Source: Tetragonia tetragonoides
Lineage: Eukaryota; Streptophyta; Magnoliopsida; Caryophyllales; Aizoaceae
Reading direction: 5' to 3'
DNA length: 64,000 nucleotides
NCBI GenBank assembly: GCA_038025085.1
Contig: CM076144.1
Span: 1,488,001 to 1,552,000, forward strand
The position numbers and the translations under genes were made by a program. The notes beneath the pieces are model-generated. The model made no database searches. It was not told where the DNA came from and saw only the letters and a program-made list of their open reading frames with translations. Shown in pieces: positions 12,400 to 30,976 of the stretch (positions within the stretch are counted from its first letter, which is position 1; each line of letters begins with the position of its first letter).

Positions 12400-13199
12400 T
12401 TTTTTTTGATTTTTTTTTTAGGGAAAAAATAGAAATTGCATTAATAATACGTCATACGACATCTACAAACGATATCAAATTCAACAATAAATAGATCTAA
12501 AATATCAGAAAACATTCTAATTGAAAGACTATCAAGAACTTGAGATTTGACAATTCTGAACAGTTTCCTTTTTATCGCTTTTTTCCATATCATAGCCTCT
12601 TTGCGGAAGACCCTGCCATAGCCTCGATGAATGCATAACTCTGATATTGTAGACTACCTCTTGAATAATAAGATTCGCGGTATCACCGTACGAACGAACT
12701 GAAGCCGCAAACTATCAACTTCATGTTCTGCCTTCAATTCCGAACTAATTAAATAGAGACTAAGATGTCCTATAGCCAAGAAAAAAATCCTCCGAGCATA
12801 GGACACCCAACCGTACTCCAAACCACAAACTATCAACCCTTCAAAGATGAAGAGATAATCCTCACAAAAAGGAGTCAAAGTGAACCTCACAAATGGAGTC
12901 AAAATGAACCTCACAAAAGGAGTCAAATTAACCTCACAATTGGTTTAATCAAAATCTCACCAAAAGGAGCGATTAAAACCTCACAATGGAGCGAAATTTA
13001 TTGACCTACTCAATTAAAAAGCCAAATAACAATGGAAAATGGAAAAATGTAGTAGAAAGAGGGGCTTATCGCTGATAGATGACCAACGACAGCCCCGATT
13101 TCATACCGTATAGAGCTTCAAGAGTTGAGAGAAAATGGAGGCCAGAGTTTTTTTTGAGAGAAGAGAGGCTAGGTTTTTTTTTTTAGAATTCACACAATT
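12400..13199 (-). mobile_element. Inserted retroelement (LINE/SINE-like) with T-run and 18-bp target duplication
   Basis: The stretch is flanked by a perfect 18-bp direct repeat, AAGTTATTGGGTCAGATT, at 12382-12399 and 13200-13217. The left edge is a T-rich run, meaning a poly-A tail if the element reads on the minus strand. These are hallmarks of target-primed reverse transcription. The minus-strand 5' end is pyrimidine-rich (CCTAGCCTCTCTTCTCTC), as in leaders of plant non-LTR elements. No reverse transcriptase ORF is visible, so it is non-autonomous, truncated or a retrocopy. A minisatellite sits inside it. Confidence 0.7.
12857..12990. repeat. Minisatellite of about 24-bp units within the retroelement
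   Basis: Units of the form CCTCACAAAAGGAGTCAAA occur three times in close succession from 12857, then in more diverged form (CCTCACAATTGG, CTCACCAAAAGGAGCG, CCTCACAATGGAGCG). This gives about five to six units in all. Confidence 0.65.
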
Positions 13200-13217
13200 A
13201 AGTTATTGGGTCAGATT

Positions 13218-15522
13218 GTTATCCATATTGGTGCATGTAGAGTTCTACTAAATTTCAGTTATGCCCAATTTATTTAAAAATAATAATTGGGGGGTGTTCT
13301 GGTGTGCAATTCTTATAGAAGTAAAATAAAAGGGTAGTATGGAAAGAGGTTTGGAGTTCTTTACCATAATTTTTTGAAACATTAAAACCTTGAAAGGTGC
13401 AAATCGATATTTAAAAGATTTATACATGAAATTTTAAAAATCATAATTAGGATATTATGACTATCTCCCCTATCATAGACCCCAATTATAGTGATTTGAT
13501 TGGTATTTCCTTGAAATATTTTGTTAGAAAACACCACAATAATAATTCGAATACCATTTTTTTCTTCTTTTTAAATGGAACGTCTATTGTTGAAGGATAA
13601 TAAAGGAGTCAATGTACATAATATCAAGTTTGTATTGCATATTGATGCATGTATACATGTATTCATACGATCTTTTTATTATTATTATATTAATAAAACC
13701 GGCTATAAAGGCCAATAGTGCAAAGACTCAAAACAGACGGAGGACATAAGGTGACCCATCAAGTTGGGTCAAAAAGGTCAATTAGTGTATTGATTGGTTG
13801 CCCTTGGGATCTTGCAAGTGTTACCCCCCTATATATGTTTTATTGTTTTAGCTATTTTTGCGTGTTTTTCTCTAAATGATGAATAAAATGAGTTGACTCA
13901 TACAAAAAAATGTACAATCAATTTAACTTCACTTCTAATACCTATGATGTTGCCGAATCTATCATTATTCTACTTCATCTTATATCTTTCACAACATTTA
14001 CATGCCATTTATTTTTTCACAACGAGATTAACTTTTTCAATGTTTTGTTGAATTGTTCAACACCTTTAAAGATAAACTAATTTCCTCGAATATAATAGCA
14101 ATTGAAGATGACATCGAGATGATCAATCCCCCTTAACACGTTTCATGCCATCAAATATAATATAATAATATAAATGGGTGAAAATCTGTTGTCGTTATCA
14201 TTAGCGTACTTTGTGAATTAAATAATGTATTGTTTGACACTACTAACAATGCATGTATACATCAAATAGTGTCAATTTACTCAAATGCTTCTATTTGCCG
14301 AATTTTAGGAATAAAAAGGAGTATCATGTGAGACTCTCAGTCTCCCTTGCGTGAGATATCCAACAATCGAGGCTTGTCCTTAACAATCTTAAAGGGTTAT
14401 TGTACAATTGTCAGTGTTGTAATTCAAGACAAATTGAACTTGTAGACCCAAAGTGATTAGAATTCACAAAAGTCTCATATCACCTAAAAAACATAAATGG
14501 TACTATTAATTGTATTTAAGCATAACTCGATCACATGTTTTTATCAATACATACAGATGAAGAAGGTCCCATATGCTCATCACCCACTACACTAATACCA
14601 TCATCATTAAAATTAATGGCAAGTTCTCATTTAAAAGTTTTCGATTGATTTCGAAAACTAAAACAACCTACTAATTAAAATCACTGTTGCATACATCTGA
14701 ATCACCTTAAACACTAATAACATCATCAAGATTCATCATGAGTTGTTTTTGTTGTTGAGTATTGAATCTCTACGGTCAATATTAGAGATGCAAATGTTGT
14801 ATAATGTTTCCATTACCATAAAAAGACATATCATATTGGAGGTAACATAGTGTAGATTGACGAGCAAAACCTATAATACACCATTAAAACACCAAATATA
14901 CCATCCAATCTATATATGATATATTTGTTTTTGTTTTTATTTTATAAATTTTTTTGTTTTTTTTCGTTAAATACACATTTTTACAATTCAGGAGAGATAC
15001 AAAAACTATTACAATATACACACGATATAATATGAGTTGGAAAAGTAAATTGGAGGCCTTGTATACTCAAGTACTTAGTGTTAAACATTAGGCCAAAAGC
15101 ATATAAATAAATTATGTCATGTATGATCCCAAAGTATAATTATTTTTATTCTCATATAACCAAAACGTGTTTGATCTAATTAACAATTACAGTATAGTAC
15201 TAGTACTAACTTATCAAATCTCATTGGGAGGTCCCTAAGTGCATGAAACATTCCTAATCATCGTTATTTAAAAGGGAAGAAAAAAACAAATCACCAAGTG
15301 AATGAAATTGTCAAACAGCCGACCATGCTAAATTGCTAACAGCTCTCACCTTCCTCAATTTGACCGTTCTCAACCAGACCCAATCAGATCTCATTATTTT
15401 AGTCAACCCTCTACATCAAGCGGCACAGAATCTACCATTCAAATTCCTAAAAGTCACAGCCATGTCACCATAAAATCTCAAACCATCATTCTGGAAAAAT
15501 AAATAAATTTGAGGACCCTTTA
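13218..15522. other. AT-rich intergenic stretch, no gene seen
   Basis: No ORF or splice pattern worth reporting. The AT content is high and I recognise no element with clear ends. Confidence 0.4.
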
Positions 15523-15524
15523 TA

Positions 15525-15782
15525 CTACTTCCTTCGTTGCATGAAAATATTTACATTTATTTTTTCACAGTCTCCAATGCATCACTTTGGCCATAGATAA
15601 TTGTAATTATATACATATATAAATTATAAAATTATAATTTTTCAAAAATATTCTTTAAAATGAATCTAACAATAGCATTTTTACATTATAAATCTTTGTA
15701 TTTTTTCACTAATTTATGGTCAAAGTTTGTGAACTTTGACCTTAAAAAATAAAGTGTAAACATCTTGGTGAAACGGAATGAG
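15525..15782. mobile_element. Stowaway-like MITE with TA target duplication
   Basis: The left end reads CTACTTCCTTCGTTGCATG and the right end is the approximate reverse complement of CTCATTCCGTTTCACCAAG. This matches the CTCCCTCCGT-type termini of Tc1/mariner-derived Stowaway elements. TA lies directly outside both ends (15523-15524, 15783-15784). The interior is AT-rich and non-coding. Confidence 0.7.
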
Positions 15783-16005
15783 TAATATATAATTAATAAT
15801 AACTTTATTTATTCGAATCATGACATTTTTTTGGGATAGTTTTGTCAAAAATATAACATTTTTTTTACCCAAATTGATGATGGTCTCACTATCTTTACAT
15901 ACTGAGTATAATTTCTATTGCATTATCAAACTATGTATTCCTTTTGTGAGTTTAAGGGCCATCTTTTAGTATGATGGATGTATTCTCCAACGATCTTGTT
16001 CTGGC

Positions 16006-16416
16006 TAGGGGTGTAAGCTTGCCGAGCTGAAAAAAACAAGGCTCTGGCTCGGCTCGATTTAGGCTTGTGGCTTGGCTCGACTCGGTTTGACTCGACTCAA
16101 ATTCAAACTCATGATTACAAACGTTAGAAATAATTGATTTAAAATAATTGCAATTGAATTTAACTATAAGTGATCCCTTGCACGTTTTCATATTGAGAAA
16201 ACCCTTAAAAAACAAGAAATTTCTAAAAATATTTAATGATTTTATTCGAATAGAGAGGAAAATCAACTAAATCGAGCCAATCGAGCCGACCGAATCGAGC
16301 CATAGTAGGCTCGGGCTTGGCTCGGAAAGCGTTCGAGCCGGCTCGGGCTCGAGCCAAGCTTTGACCGAGCCAAGCCCGAGGGCTCACCGAGTTGGCTCGA
16401 CTCAATTACACCCCTA
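16006..16416. mobile_element. hAT-type MITE with 8-bp target duplication
   Basis: The ends are TAGGGGTGTAA and TTACACCCCTA. They are flanked by GTTCTGGC (15998-16005) and GTTCTAGC (16417-16424), a 7-of-8 match of the length expected for hAT transposases. Subterminal regions are dense in GGCTCG/CGAGCC motifs on both sides, typical of hAT transposase-binding repeats. It is non-autonomous and has no ORF. Confidence 0.85.
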
Positions 16417-16514
16417 GTTCTAGCGTTAATTAACACCTTCCGGTTCAAAAACAAAAAGAAATTTCATTAAAAAAAAAAGAAATTTCTTAAAAAAAAAAAA
16501 GAAATTTCTTTTTA

Positions 16515-17973
16515 GGGTTTTTTGCCTAAAACTACCTTCGGTTTAGCACTTTTTGAAAAAAACTACCTTACTTTCGCGATTTTGTGAAAAATTACCTTGT
16601 TTTCATTTTTTTTTGCGAAAGACTACCATTTGACGGAAAAATGACTAACGGAGTTAACTTTGAGTGTAAAATACCATATTACCCCTCACTTAAGTTAGTT
16701 GACTGAGTCAAAATCATTTTTCTCTCTTTACCCTCTTTTATTCCCCCCCCCCCATTTTATTCCCTTTTATTTCCCCCCCTTTTTCCCCTATTATTTCCCC
16801 CCATTTTTTCCCCATTCTCTCTCCTCGATTTCTCACTCCCTACTAGCTCTGTTCCTCTATCAAACAAACATGAGCACCAATTGCTACACTTGCTTTTATT
16901 TATTTGGATGAGTGAATGCTAAAAATTTGCATAACCTCCACTCAAATTAAAAAAAAAAAGAAGAAGAAAACTCTTGGCTCTTTGACATGGCCGAGATCAT
17001 TGTCATGAAATACAATGTGTCCAGAAGAGTAGCAATGGGGTAAAAATGTCAAAGTGGAGATGCAGGGTATCGCCATTCGCCCTGTACCTCTAGCTCGGTC
17101 GAAGGCGTTGATGAAGTTGACCATTGTTCCTCTTTTCTTCTCTGCCATCACCCACACCAACCACCAAAAGAACAGCAAAAATCAAGACAAAGTTGACCAT
17201 TGTTCCTCTTTTCTTCACCTTCAATTAAAAAGAGTTGTTTGAGAAATTCAATAATAAAACCCAACTCTGTGGATTTCAATTATAAAACCCTAAATCCCTG
17301 AATAATACAATCAATTTGAAAACCATAAAACTTTAAGAAATTGCGTGTTTGATGCTTTCAAATGTGTACGAATTTGAACTGCAGGTTACAAGTGGGCAAG
17401 CTTCTTTAACGTTTTACAGGGAAGGGGATGATTGAAAAATGGAGAGTAATAGAGTGAGGAAGCTTCGTAAAAATGGTGGGACGAAAACCCCCCAAATTTG
17501 ATGACGAAAAGGGGATCGATCAAAGAAACGGTAAAGGGGGTTTTAAGTTAGAATTGAAAATGAGCAGAGCACGATTTCATGGAGAATTGAATTTCTTATT
17601 TTAGTGTTTGCATTTGTTTGGTGGGTAGTGGGGGTGTGAGCATGTCATTTTTTGACATATGTTTCTGGGCACTGGGAGAGAAGGTTTCATGGAGATTTAT
17701 TTTTCTGGTGTAAACTTGCTACGGAGGGACGATAATTATGAATGGGTTGAGGGGTATTATGGTCAAATCAACGTGTTTTTGGTTCATAAATGAGGGGTAT
17801 TATGGTCAAATCAAGTTGTTCACACTCAAAGTTAACCCCGTTAGTCATTTTTCCGTCAAATGGTAGTCTTTCGCAAAAAAAATGGAAACAAGGTAGTTTT
17901 TCACAAAATCGCGAAAGTAAGGTAGTTTTTTTCAAAAAGTGCTAAACCGATGGTAATTTTAGGCAAAAAACCC
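16515..17973. mobile_element. Non-autonomous Mutator-like element (MULE) with long terminal inverted repeats
   Basis: Arms of about 150 bp (16515-16665 and 17822-17973) are near-perfect inverted repeats beginning GGGTTTTTTGCCTAAAA. The element is flanked by a perfect 9-bp duplication, TTCTTTTTA, at 16506-16514 and 17974-17982, which is the MULE hallmark. There is no transposase ORF. The 1.1-kb interior includes GC-richer sequence at about 16965-17230, with GTTGACCATTGTTCCTC repeated at about 17117 and 17192. It may be host sequence picked up in Pack-MULE fashion, but I do not recognise the donor. GAGGGGTATTATGGTCAAATC also occurs twice (near 17750 and 17792). Confidence 0.88.
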
Positions 17974-18225
17974 TTCTTTTTAAAATAAAAAGTTTAACTA
18001 TCCAAAGTTTCAAACCCATAAAAGTCACAGCCTTGTCACTTTAACGTCAAAATCCCCAACTTTAAATGTCACACTATTTCCCCTCTCTTTGTCTCTTCCA
18101 TCTCAACCCCCCCTTTCACTTTCTCTCTCTAAAATCTTTCTTAAATCCCCAGAACCATTTCCCACCGTTTGATCTCCACACCACCCCGTTGACCCGATCA
18201 CTCTTAACACAATCTCCACCGTCCG

Positions 18226-24466
<6,241 letters not shown>

Positions 24467-27196
24467 CATTTGCCTACAAGTGGCGTACAAATTATGCCTT
24501 TCCGATGAGAAACTTTTCCTGCTAGGTACACTAGTTCTAACATTCGATTAGTAGTTGTGATGGGTTTTGCACCCTATATTAATTCATATTGCAGAGTCAT
24601 CGGCCACTAGTCGCTTTACTCTGCTTGTCAACAAATCGCCCCCCAACCTTGTTATCTTTTCTGCTGTTGTAAATTTTGAATGTAGCTAGAAGCGTAAATA
24701 GTCAGGCTTCTTGGATTAACCTGACTGCAATATTCAGCAGTTTCATATGCTATGTAAATGATTGTTACAGAAGAGAGCCTGATAGTTAAGACCTCAGAAA
24801 TTGTCTTACCTATTGTAGCAGTGCCTTGTATGCAAATTTGTTATCTGACAGTAAATGAACAATTATGCGAGATTCCGATTATCCCCTACAGTTGCAATTG
24901 CCTGCAGTAACTTTCCACCTTTTACTTCCAAAATAACCCAGGCTTGATGGTCACTTACAGTTGCAATTGCAGTTAAACCTCAAAATATCTAGATCTTCAA
25001 CTACAGGAATAGTTATAGAGACAGTGGAAAGTGTGAACCTAAACACAAAAATGCTGACTCTTTTTTTGATAGAAATGTGCAAACATTGGAAAAGGTTGCC
25101 ATTGAGTATACAGTTGGACGTGCCGCGTGCAGATCAGAGGCAGCTTTGGGCCCTTTGTGTTTATTTGGTGTAGGGAACCCCAAACATTTTTCATACATTA
25201 TTGGTGGGACTTGCTAACAGGCCAGCAATGCCCTGTTTGTTCAATTTAATTGATTGACAGATTGTCCTCTCAAGTCACTACCAAAAAAAAAAAAAAAAAT
25301 TAGAAAAAAAAGGAAAAAAACAACTTTCCTCTAGTAGGGCATAATCAAACGACTTTTGTTTTTCTTTGTTCCTCAAATAAAGGAAAGAAAAAAAAAAATT
25401 GTATCCATGTTCAACGATTTTCTAGACTCCCTCCATGAATTTTTACCTGGTCTCAGTATTTTCTATACCTGACTCGAAACAAATGAGGCTCAACAAGTAC
25501 ATAATAATGGGTAGGTAATATACACATGAGATTAGCATTGAATTGATCAGTATTTGCTATTCGACGTGGCACTACCAATCTCAACTCTCAAGTGATTATA
25601 CATTCTTAAGCTATGTAAAAAGGAAAATCTCTTGAATTTGTCTACGTTTTTTTTACTTATGTCGCGATACAAAATATTCTTTTAGTTGATTTTTTGAAAT
25701 ATAATCTAAATTAGACATCTATAATTTAGTCTCAAGTTAACGGTGGATAGTGTACTGGCACACCTTCCACTTATCCCAATAGTAATTTGAGTTTAAATTT
25801 CATATTCAAAGAGGGAGACTTCCTTACTATTCAAAATAAATAATAAATAATAATAATCTATAATTTAGTGTTCGTAGAAATATCATCGTCTTAGTAAGTT
25901 CAACTACCTCCACTTATTTGTGAAGAACAACTAAACATGGCCCATTACATTATTAATGTTCATTTTTGCAGCCTTGCAATTTCAATAGATATTTTTTTTG
26001 CTCGTCAATTTCAATAGATATATATTCGTTTGACATAGACTAGTTTTCTGAGATGGCTGAGAAATTTGACAAACTTTATCAAGGCTTTCATACATATAAC
26101 GAGGCTAGAGGCAATGAAGTCGAAATGCATAATGCTGATCATGACATCCAAGTTGTGAAAAACAAAGGCCATAAATACAATATTAACATCAACGTTGTAC
26201 AGGATAAACGCTAGAGTTTGGGTAGAAGGGGGTCCTTTTGAGATTTTGGATTTTTACGTATTTTGTCGGATTTTTGTGATTTAGTTGCAATGAATTGACC
26301 ACCTCCCTATAGCTATTTCCTATTAAAAAGAACATTGTGCAACATTAACAATTTAACATCAACAGTACATTATATACTGCATCAAGCCTTATGCTGTTTC
26401 CAGATTTTGAACAAATCAAAATACCAGATTTATTTTAAAATCTATTGTCTTTTTCCTTGTCACCTGGTATAGTTTTATGCTTTGACTTCATAGTTTTTCA
26501 TTGGAAAAAAAGAAAACGAAGCTCATCTTTTGCAAGGAAATGTTTGGCCAGCGCCGTTTAGTCGAAGGCAAAAGTTCAGGTAAGGACATATTGATTATTG
26601 ACGACAAAGTTGCTTTCCAATGGTATTAAAGGTTTTGATTCTTTTTTTCCTCAACAATGTTTTCTACAGTATTTTTAAATTTGAGTGATTATCTTATTTT
26701 TGACAAATCAATTCTTCTTATTTTATTTATGTTTAAAACGGAAATTTTTATAAGACTGTCTTATAAGAATTACCAGTTCTTATAAAGTAGCGAAATAGCC
26801 AAGGAGATGCTTGCTGGTTAATTGTTTTTTTATTAACTTGCACATCCCTCTCCCCTCCCCTTACGTCCTTAATCGCTAAGTATGCTAATTAATAATCAAA
26901 TCCATTTAAATGATTGCCATATCTTGAAATTCTGTAGCCAGGTATGAAGTACACTGAAATTTTGATCAGAAAACTTGTAGTGTAGGTCGATTATTGCTGA
27001 AGAGGCTCATTATCACATGTACCAATCATGTGCAACCTTCTTGATCCATATATACGAGCGAAAGATACGGTCTAACTTTATATAATATACCAAACTCTAC
27101 ATTCCTCTGTTCTTGCTAAATGCTAATGATGATAATTCAAGTGTGGAATTAGCTAGGTCACAACCAAGCCAAGCCATCTAAGACTAGAAAATATCA
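24467..27196. other. Kinase 3' UTR and intergenic stretch
   Basis: The first several hundred bases are probably the kinase 3' UTR. An old SINE-like B-box remnant may lie near 25745-25850. Otherwise AT-rich, with no gene seen. Confidence 0.35.
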
Positions 27197-27480
27197 TATT
27201 TGTGGTAGTTTAATGGTTGAGGCTTATGTTCACTTGTTCAAGGTTAGGAGTTCGAATCTTAACATAACTTGAAAGTGCTTGCATTAGTATTGCCTGCTTT
27301 TGTACAGGTGGATGGGTTAGACCGGGACCCCATGAGGTTATCTAGACAGTTCATTCAATTCATTAGCACTAATGTGTGTTGTGGACTTGTGGTGACAGAC
27401 TCTCTCTCTCCTAAGAAAGTAGCTATGGCTCAAACCAAACCGACCATAACAAAGGGATGCTAGTATGGTAATACCCAATA
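27197..27480 (+). mobile_element. tRNA-derived SINE-like element
   Basis: TAGTTTAATGGTTGAGG fits a Pol III A box. GGAGTTCGAATC about 50 bases on fits a B box. The right boundary is uncertain. The sequence does not fold into a functional tRNA. Confidence 0.55.
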
Positions 27481-29777
27481 ATTAGGCCAAGATATAGGTG
27501 ATTGCCCCTTCCCTTTTAACTAGAAAAATAAAATAAAAATCTGCATGGAGACTAATGTGTACAAGTGTGAAAATATGTATATAGTTTGGATTAGCTAATT
27601 CAAGTTTAGAATAAAACAAAATTTAATATCAGTTATGATTTGTCAATGTATACTAAGAATAGCTAATATAGAATTAGAATGAAGTAAAGTCAAAGAAATA
27701 GGGTGTTTGCCACGTTCCCTAGTAGATGTGCCTGGAGCTTTTGCGGCTCCTCTAAGGATACCAATCAACATGAATGGGTAAACATACAGCTCTTTCAATT
27801 TGAGGAATTGGGAATATGATTCTGCTTTAAGCATACAGATGCAGCATTTATAAGTTATAACAAACAATAAAAAAAAGAAAAGAAGAAGAATACCATAAAG
27901 TAGCAAATTCTTTGTACTTTTCAATCTACAAAGTATTTTTGTGGTCACTTTTTCCAATTTTTCAGGCTTCAAAAGTTGTCAATTTGTCATCAAACAACTG
28001 GCTTTGATTATCTTTTGCCGCCTTCAGTTTGAGTCACATATCATAGACAAATAAAAGAAATCCTAACTGATACAACAATTTTGTATATTATTCGATCAAT
28101 GCTAATATTTTCTATGCATGAGGCCGCATCATATTAATATATATTTTTTTGTTTTAATAAGATTATCTTAACCATTACGTCCAGGTTTTATTAGTTCCAT
28201 AAAATTTTAAAAACACTTCTTGTGATATAAGCACAAAAAGATAAAGAAAAGAACATAGTGATTCTTCTTACAAAAGGATTGTCCTTGATAATTATGCCTT
28301 TCTCACATGGGTGTTACAATCATTTGGAAAATTTCCTCTTTAATGAGTAGTGGCAAGTAAATGTTGGGAATAAATTTTTTGAGACGGTTTGTGGCGGAAA
28401 GGAAAAGATTACGTTTTCATTTGGTCCTTTGAAACATGACCATTCCCATATAATTTGTTTATTGCTCCTCCCTTAAGCAATCAACTTTGTCTTTAATTTG
28501 TGACCCGAGATGTTGGGGGGTGGGGGCCACTATGATTGGTTCTGGTTCTAGTTCTACTTCTAGAGGGCAATGTCAAAGGGTTTAGATTGGTCCTATCTGT
28601 CTCATGCTACATGCCAACAGTCACAACATCCCTACCACCAAACTTTGTGGAATTTGGAATCATAAAAAAAAAAATAATAATAATAATAAAATAAAATAAA
28701 AAAAAAGATTATCAATTACCTGACACCAAACACAACTTACACATAAATTTTGGAACGAGGATGATTCCGAGTTTAACAAAGATTTTTTTTGGCAGTTTTG
28801 GATCTAGCTAGTACTTATCTAATCGTCTTCTACATCAGACCATCATCTTCATGCAACCACACAACTAGAGAAGCCAACATCATCGATCAACTTCTTCTTT
28901 TTTTTCCTTTTTGATAAGAATTTCTTAGTTTTGGGTACTAGAGAAGCCAACATCATCGATCAACTTCTTATTTTTCTTTTTTCCCCTTATTGATAAGAAT
29001 TTCTTTGTTTTAGGTGCTTCAAAAGCTCTTTTCTTTTCTTACAAGCAGACCTTGAAATTTCTTACTTGCTTGTGACTAGCACAAGTATAGTATCATAAGG
29101 AGCGAGCTTCATCAAAGATTGTAGTAATCAATAATTCTAGGCCATAGCCTTCCTTCGCACCCCCGAAAATAAAAACACTTGCAAATTATTCTATAGATTA
29201 TTGTTGTCATTTGCGTTTCACAAATTTATGGTGGGCTTCCCTTTTTTGCTTTCCAATTTTGCATATGAAGTTGGAAATTAACTATCTCGATCGGTATAAT
29301 ATAAAAAAACCTAACTAAAAATATCGCATATATTAAAATTTATTTGAGGAAACAGATGTAATATTACCTTAAGTTGCGACTTTGCAAGTGATATATTTAC
29401 CAAATAAATCCCATTGATATCGATTGACAAATGATCTGATACCAAAAATAATCTTATACACTTAAATCAAAATCAATTGACAAATGATTTGATACCAAAA
29501 ATAATTTTATACACTTAAATCAAATCAAATACTACTAAAATTTAGCAATTTATCGTCATTGTCAAAGTATCAACAACAACCACTCGAGCATCATCATCAA
29601 CTTAAAGACAAGAAACCCAAACCGAAAAATAAGGAAAAAAAAAATTCTTAACTTTACATTGTTGATGACCTCACCAATTCAATAACTTCCCAATTAAGCA
29701 CTCCACAATCCCAAATCAAGCTAATTAATTAAGCATCAAAACTAAAAATTGTTAAATTCATTTCAATTAATTATTAA
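27481..29777. other. AT-rich intergenic stretch with two short tandem duplications
   Basis: A 73-bp unit starting ACTAGAGAAGCC is duplicated at 28864-28936 and 28937 to about 29013. A 53-bp unit containing GACAAATGAT is duplicated at 29420-29472 and 29473-29525. I see no gene. Confidence 0.6.
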
Positions 29778-29826
29778 TCAAGCCTTGAAGCACAAGAAGT
29801 GATGATGATGATGATGATGATGATCT

Positions 29827-29857
<31 letters not shown>

Positions 29858-30114
29858 TGTGGTGGCGCTCACGATCAATCATGCCTTGAACATAACGAAA
29901 TTGCTCCACGTGGCATGGGATAGTGATGGGTCCCTTTTGATCAAATCCATACTCTTCTTCAGCTTCCTTAAGTAGCTTCATAAACAGAGGATGGTTAATA
30001 TAAACAATCGGAATTATAAATTTCTGGAGTTGTTCCTCTGCTTCGTGACCCACCAGAACTGCCATGCACCCCTTTGGTACACCAGCACCAGCACCTTTAA
30101 TCATCTCGTCCTTC

Positions 30115-30191
<77 letters not shown>

Positions 30192-30263
30192 ATTCTTAGC
30201 CAACTGATTATGATGATGATGATGCAAAAGATGGAAGTTAATCATGTGGCGCTTTTCACCCAT
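29778..30263 (-). CDS. SAUR-family auxin-responsive protein with long Asn and His runs
   Basis: An intronless ORF of 161 residues. The SAUR core, residues of about 62-130, includes VPKGCMAVLVG, KFIIPIVYINHPLF, LKEAEEEYGF and ITIPCHVEQFRYVQG, closest in feel to the SAUR32-like group. SAURs act at the plasma membrane and restrain PP2C.D phosphatases to promote acid growth. Before the core is a His run and about 26 Asn residues encoded by an uninterrupted AAC-type repeat (30116-30193). After it are two His runs, almost a fifth of the protein. Usual SAURs are about 100-130 residues, so the extra length comes from these repeats. The core shows no damage. Start is the first Met of the frame. Confidence 0.92.
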
Positions 30264-30552
30264 ATTTATAACAAATTGGATGAATTTCTCTCAAAGAAAA
30301 ATAAATAAATTTGATTTGGGTTTAATTTTCTGATTTTGTAATTAAGAGAATAAGTTTGGGGGTGCTAGGAGAAGAAGAGAGAGAAAGGCCAAGGATCTGA
30401 AGAAGAGATAGCAAGACGAAAGAGGGTGAGAGAGAAGTTGATTAAAGAACTTGGTATGTTGCTCATTATACTTTGGAGAAATTGTTAATACATAAATGTT
30501 TGGTTTTTTTGGAAGGGATGAAGAGGGATTTTTATGGGTCACCTTGGCTCCC

Positions 30553-30560
30553 TATTTATA
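30553..30560 (-). promoter_or_regulatory. TATA box of the SAUR gene
   Basis: The minus strand reads AGTATAAATAGGGAG here, a strong TATA match about 290 bp above the ATG. The implied leader is about 260 nt. Confidence 0.65.
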
Positions 30561-30801
30561 CTGGGGAAGGCCCATATGAGGTGTAAGGGTTTCTTAGTTT
30601 GAACACAATGTTCTTTTTTTATTATTATTTTTTTTTGGTTTGACCACAGACCCGTCTTTTGAGTTAAGACTAGTCTTGCTCGCACCGGTCAGTCCATGAA
30701 AGAATAAAGTATCTCCTACTAGTAATTTCCATCCATAATTTAAACACTCGATCTTGTTTAATGGATAAGAGTGTTGAATGAACCACTCATACCAACACTT
30801 A

Positions 30802-30973
30802 GGCCCTAATCTTTTCGTCGTGTCCATGCTGCATTCTGTTCCAATCCGTTTCGCATTCTGTACTTTATTTTGTCTCACATTTTTTTAAATTATCCGCACC
30901 GCGCCGTTCCATTCCAATCCAATCCGTTCCGTTCCTCACCGTCTCGCATTATTCCGTTGAAGAGAACCGGGCC
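30802..30973. mobile_element. Tourist-like (PIF/Harbinger) MITE with TTA target duplication
   Basis: The ends are GGCCCTAATCTTTTCGTCG and the complement of GGCCCGGTTCTCTTCAACGG. They are flanked by TTA at 30799-30801 and 30974-30976. The interior is short and repeats ATTCCAATCC/GTTCCGTTCC-like motifs. Confidence 0.65.
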
Positions 30974-30976
30974 TTA

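Noticed and set aside
14700..14740. CATCATCAAGATTC resembling part of a miR172 star strand
   Set aside because: No complementary miR172 arm lies within 250 bp on either side, so no hairpin is possible.
27643..27972. 109-codon minus-strand ORF with a hydrophobic run
   Set aside because: The run comes from an AAG/AAA-rich tract, and no initiation context or homology-like motif is present.
29991..30308. Plus-strand ORF with a long Val run
   Set aside because: It is antisense to the SAUR Asn repeat and has no other coding character.
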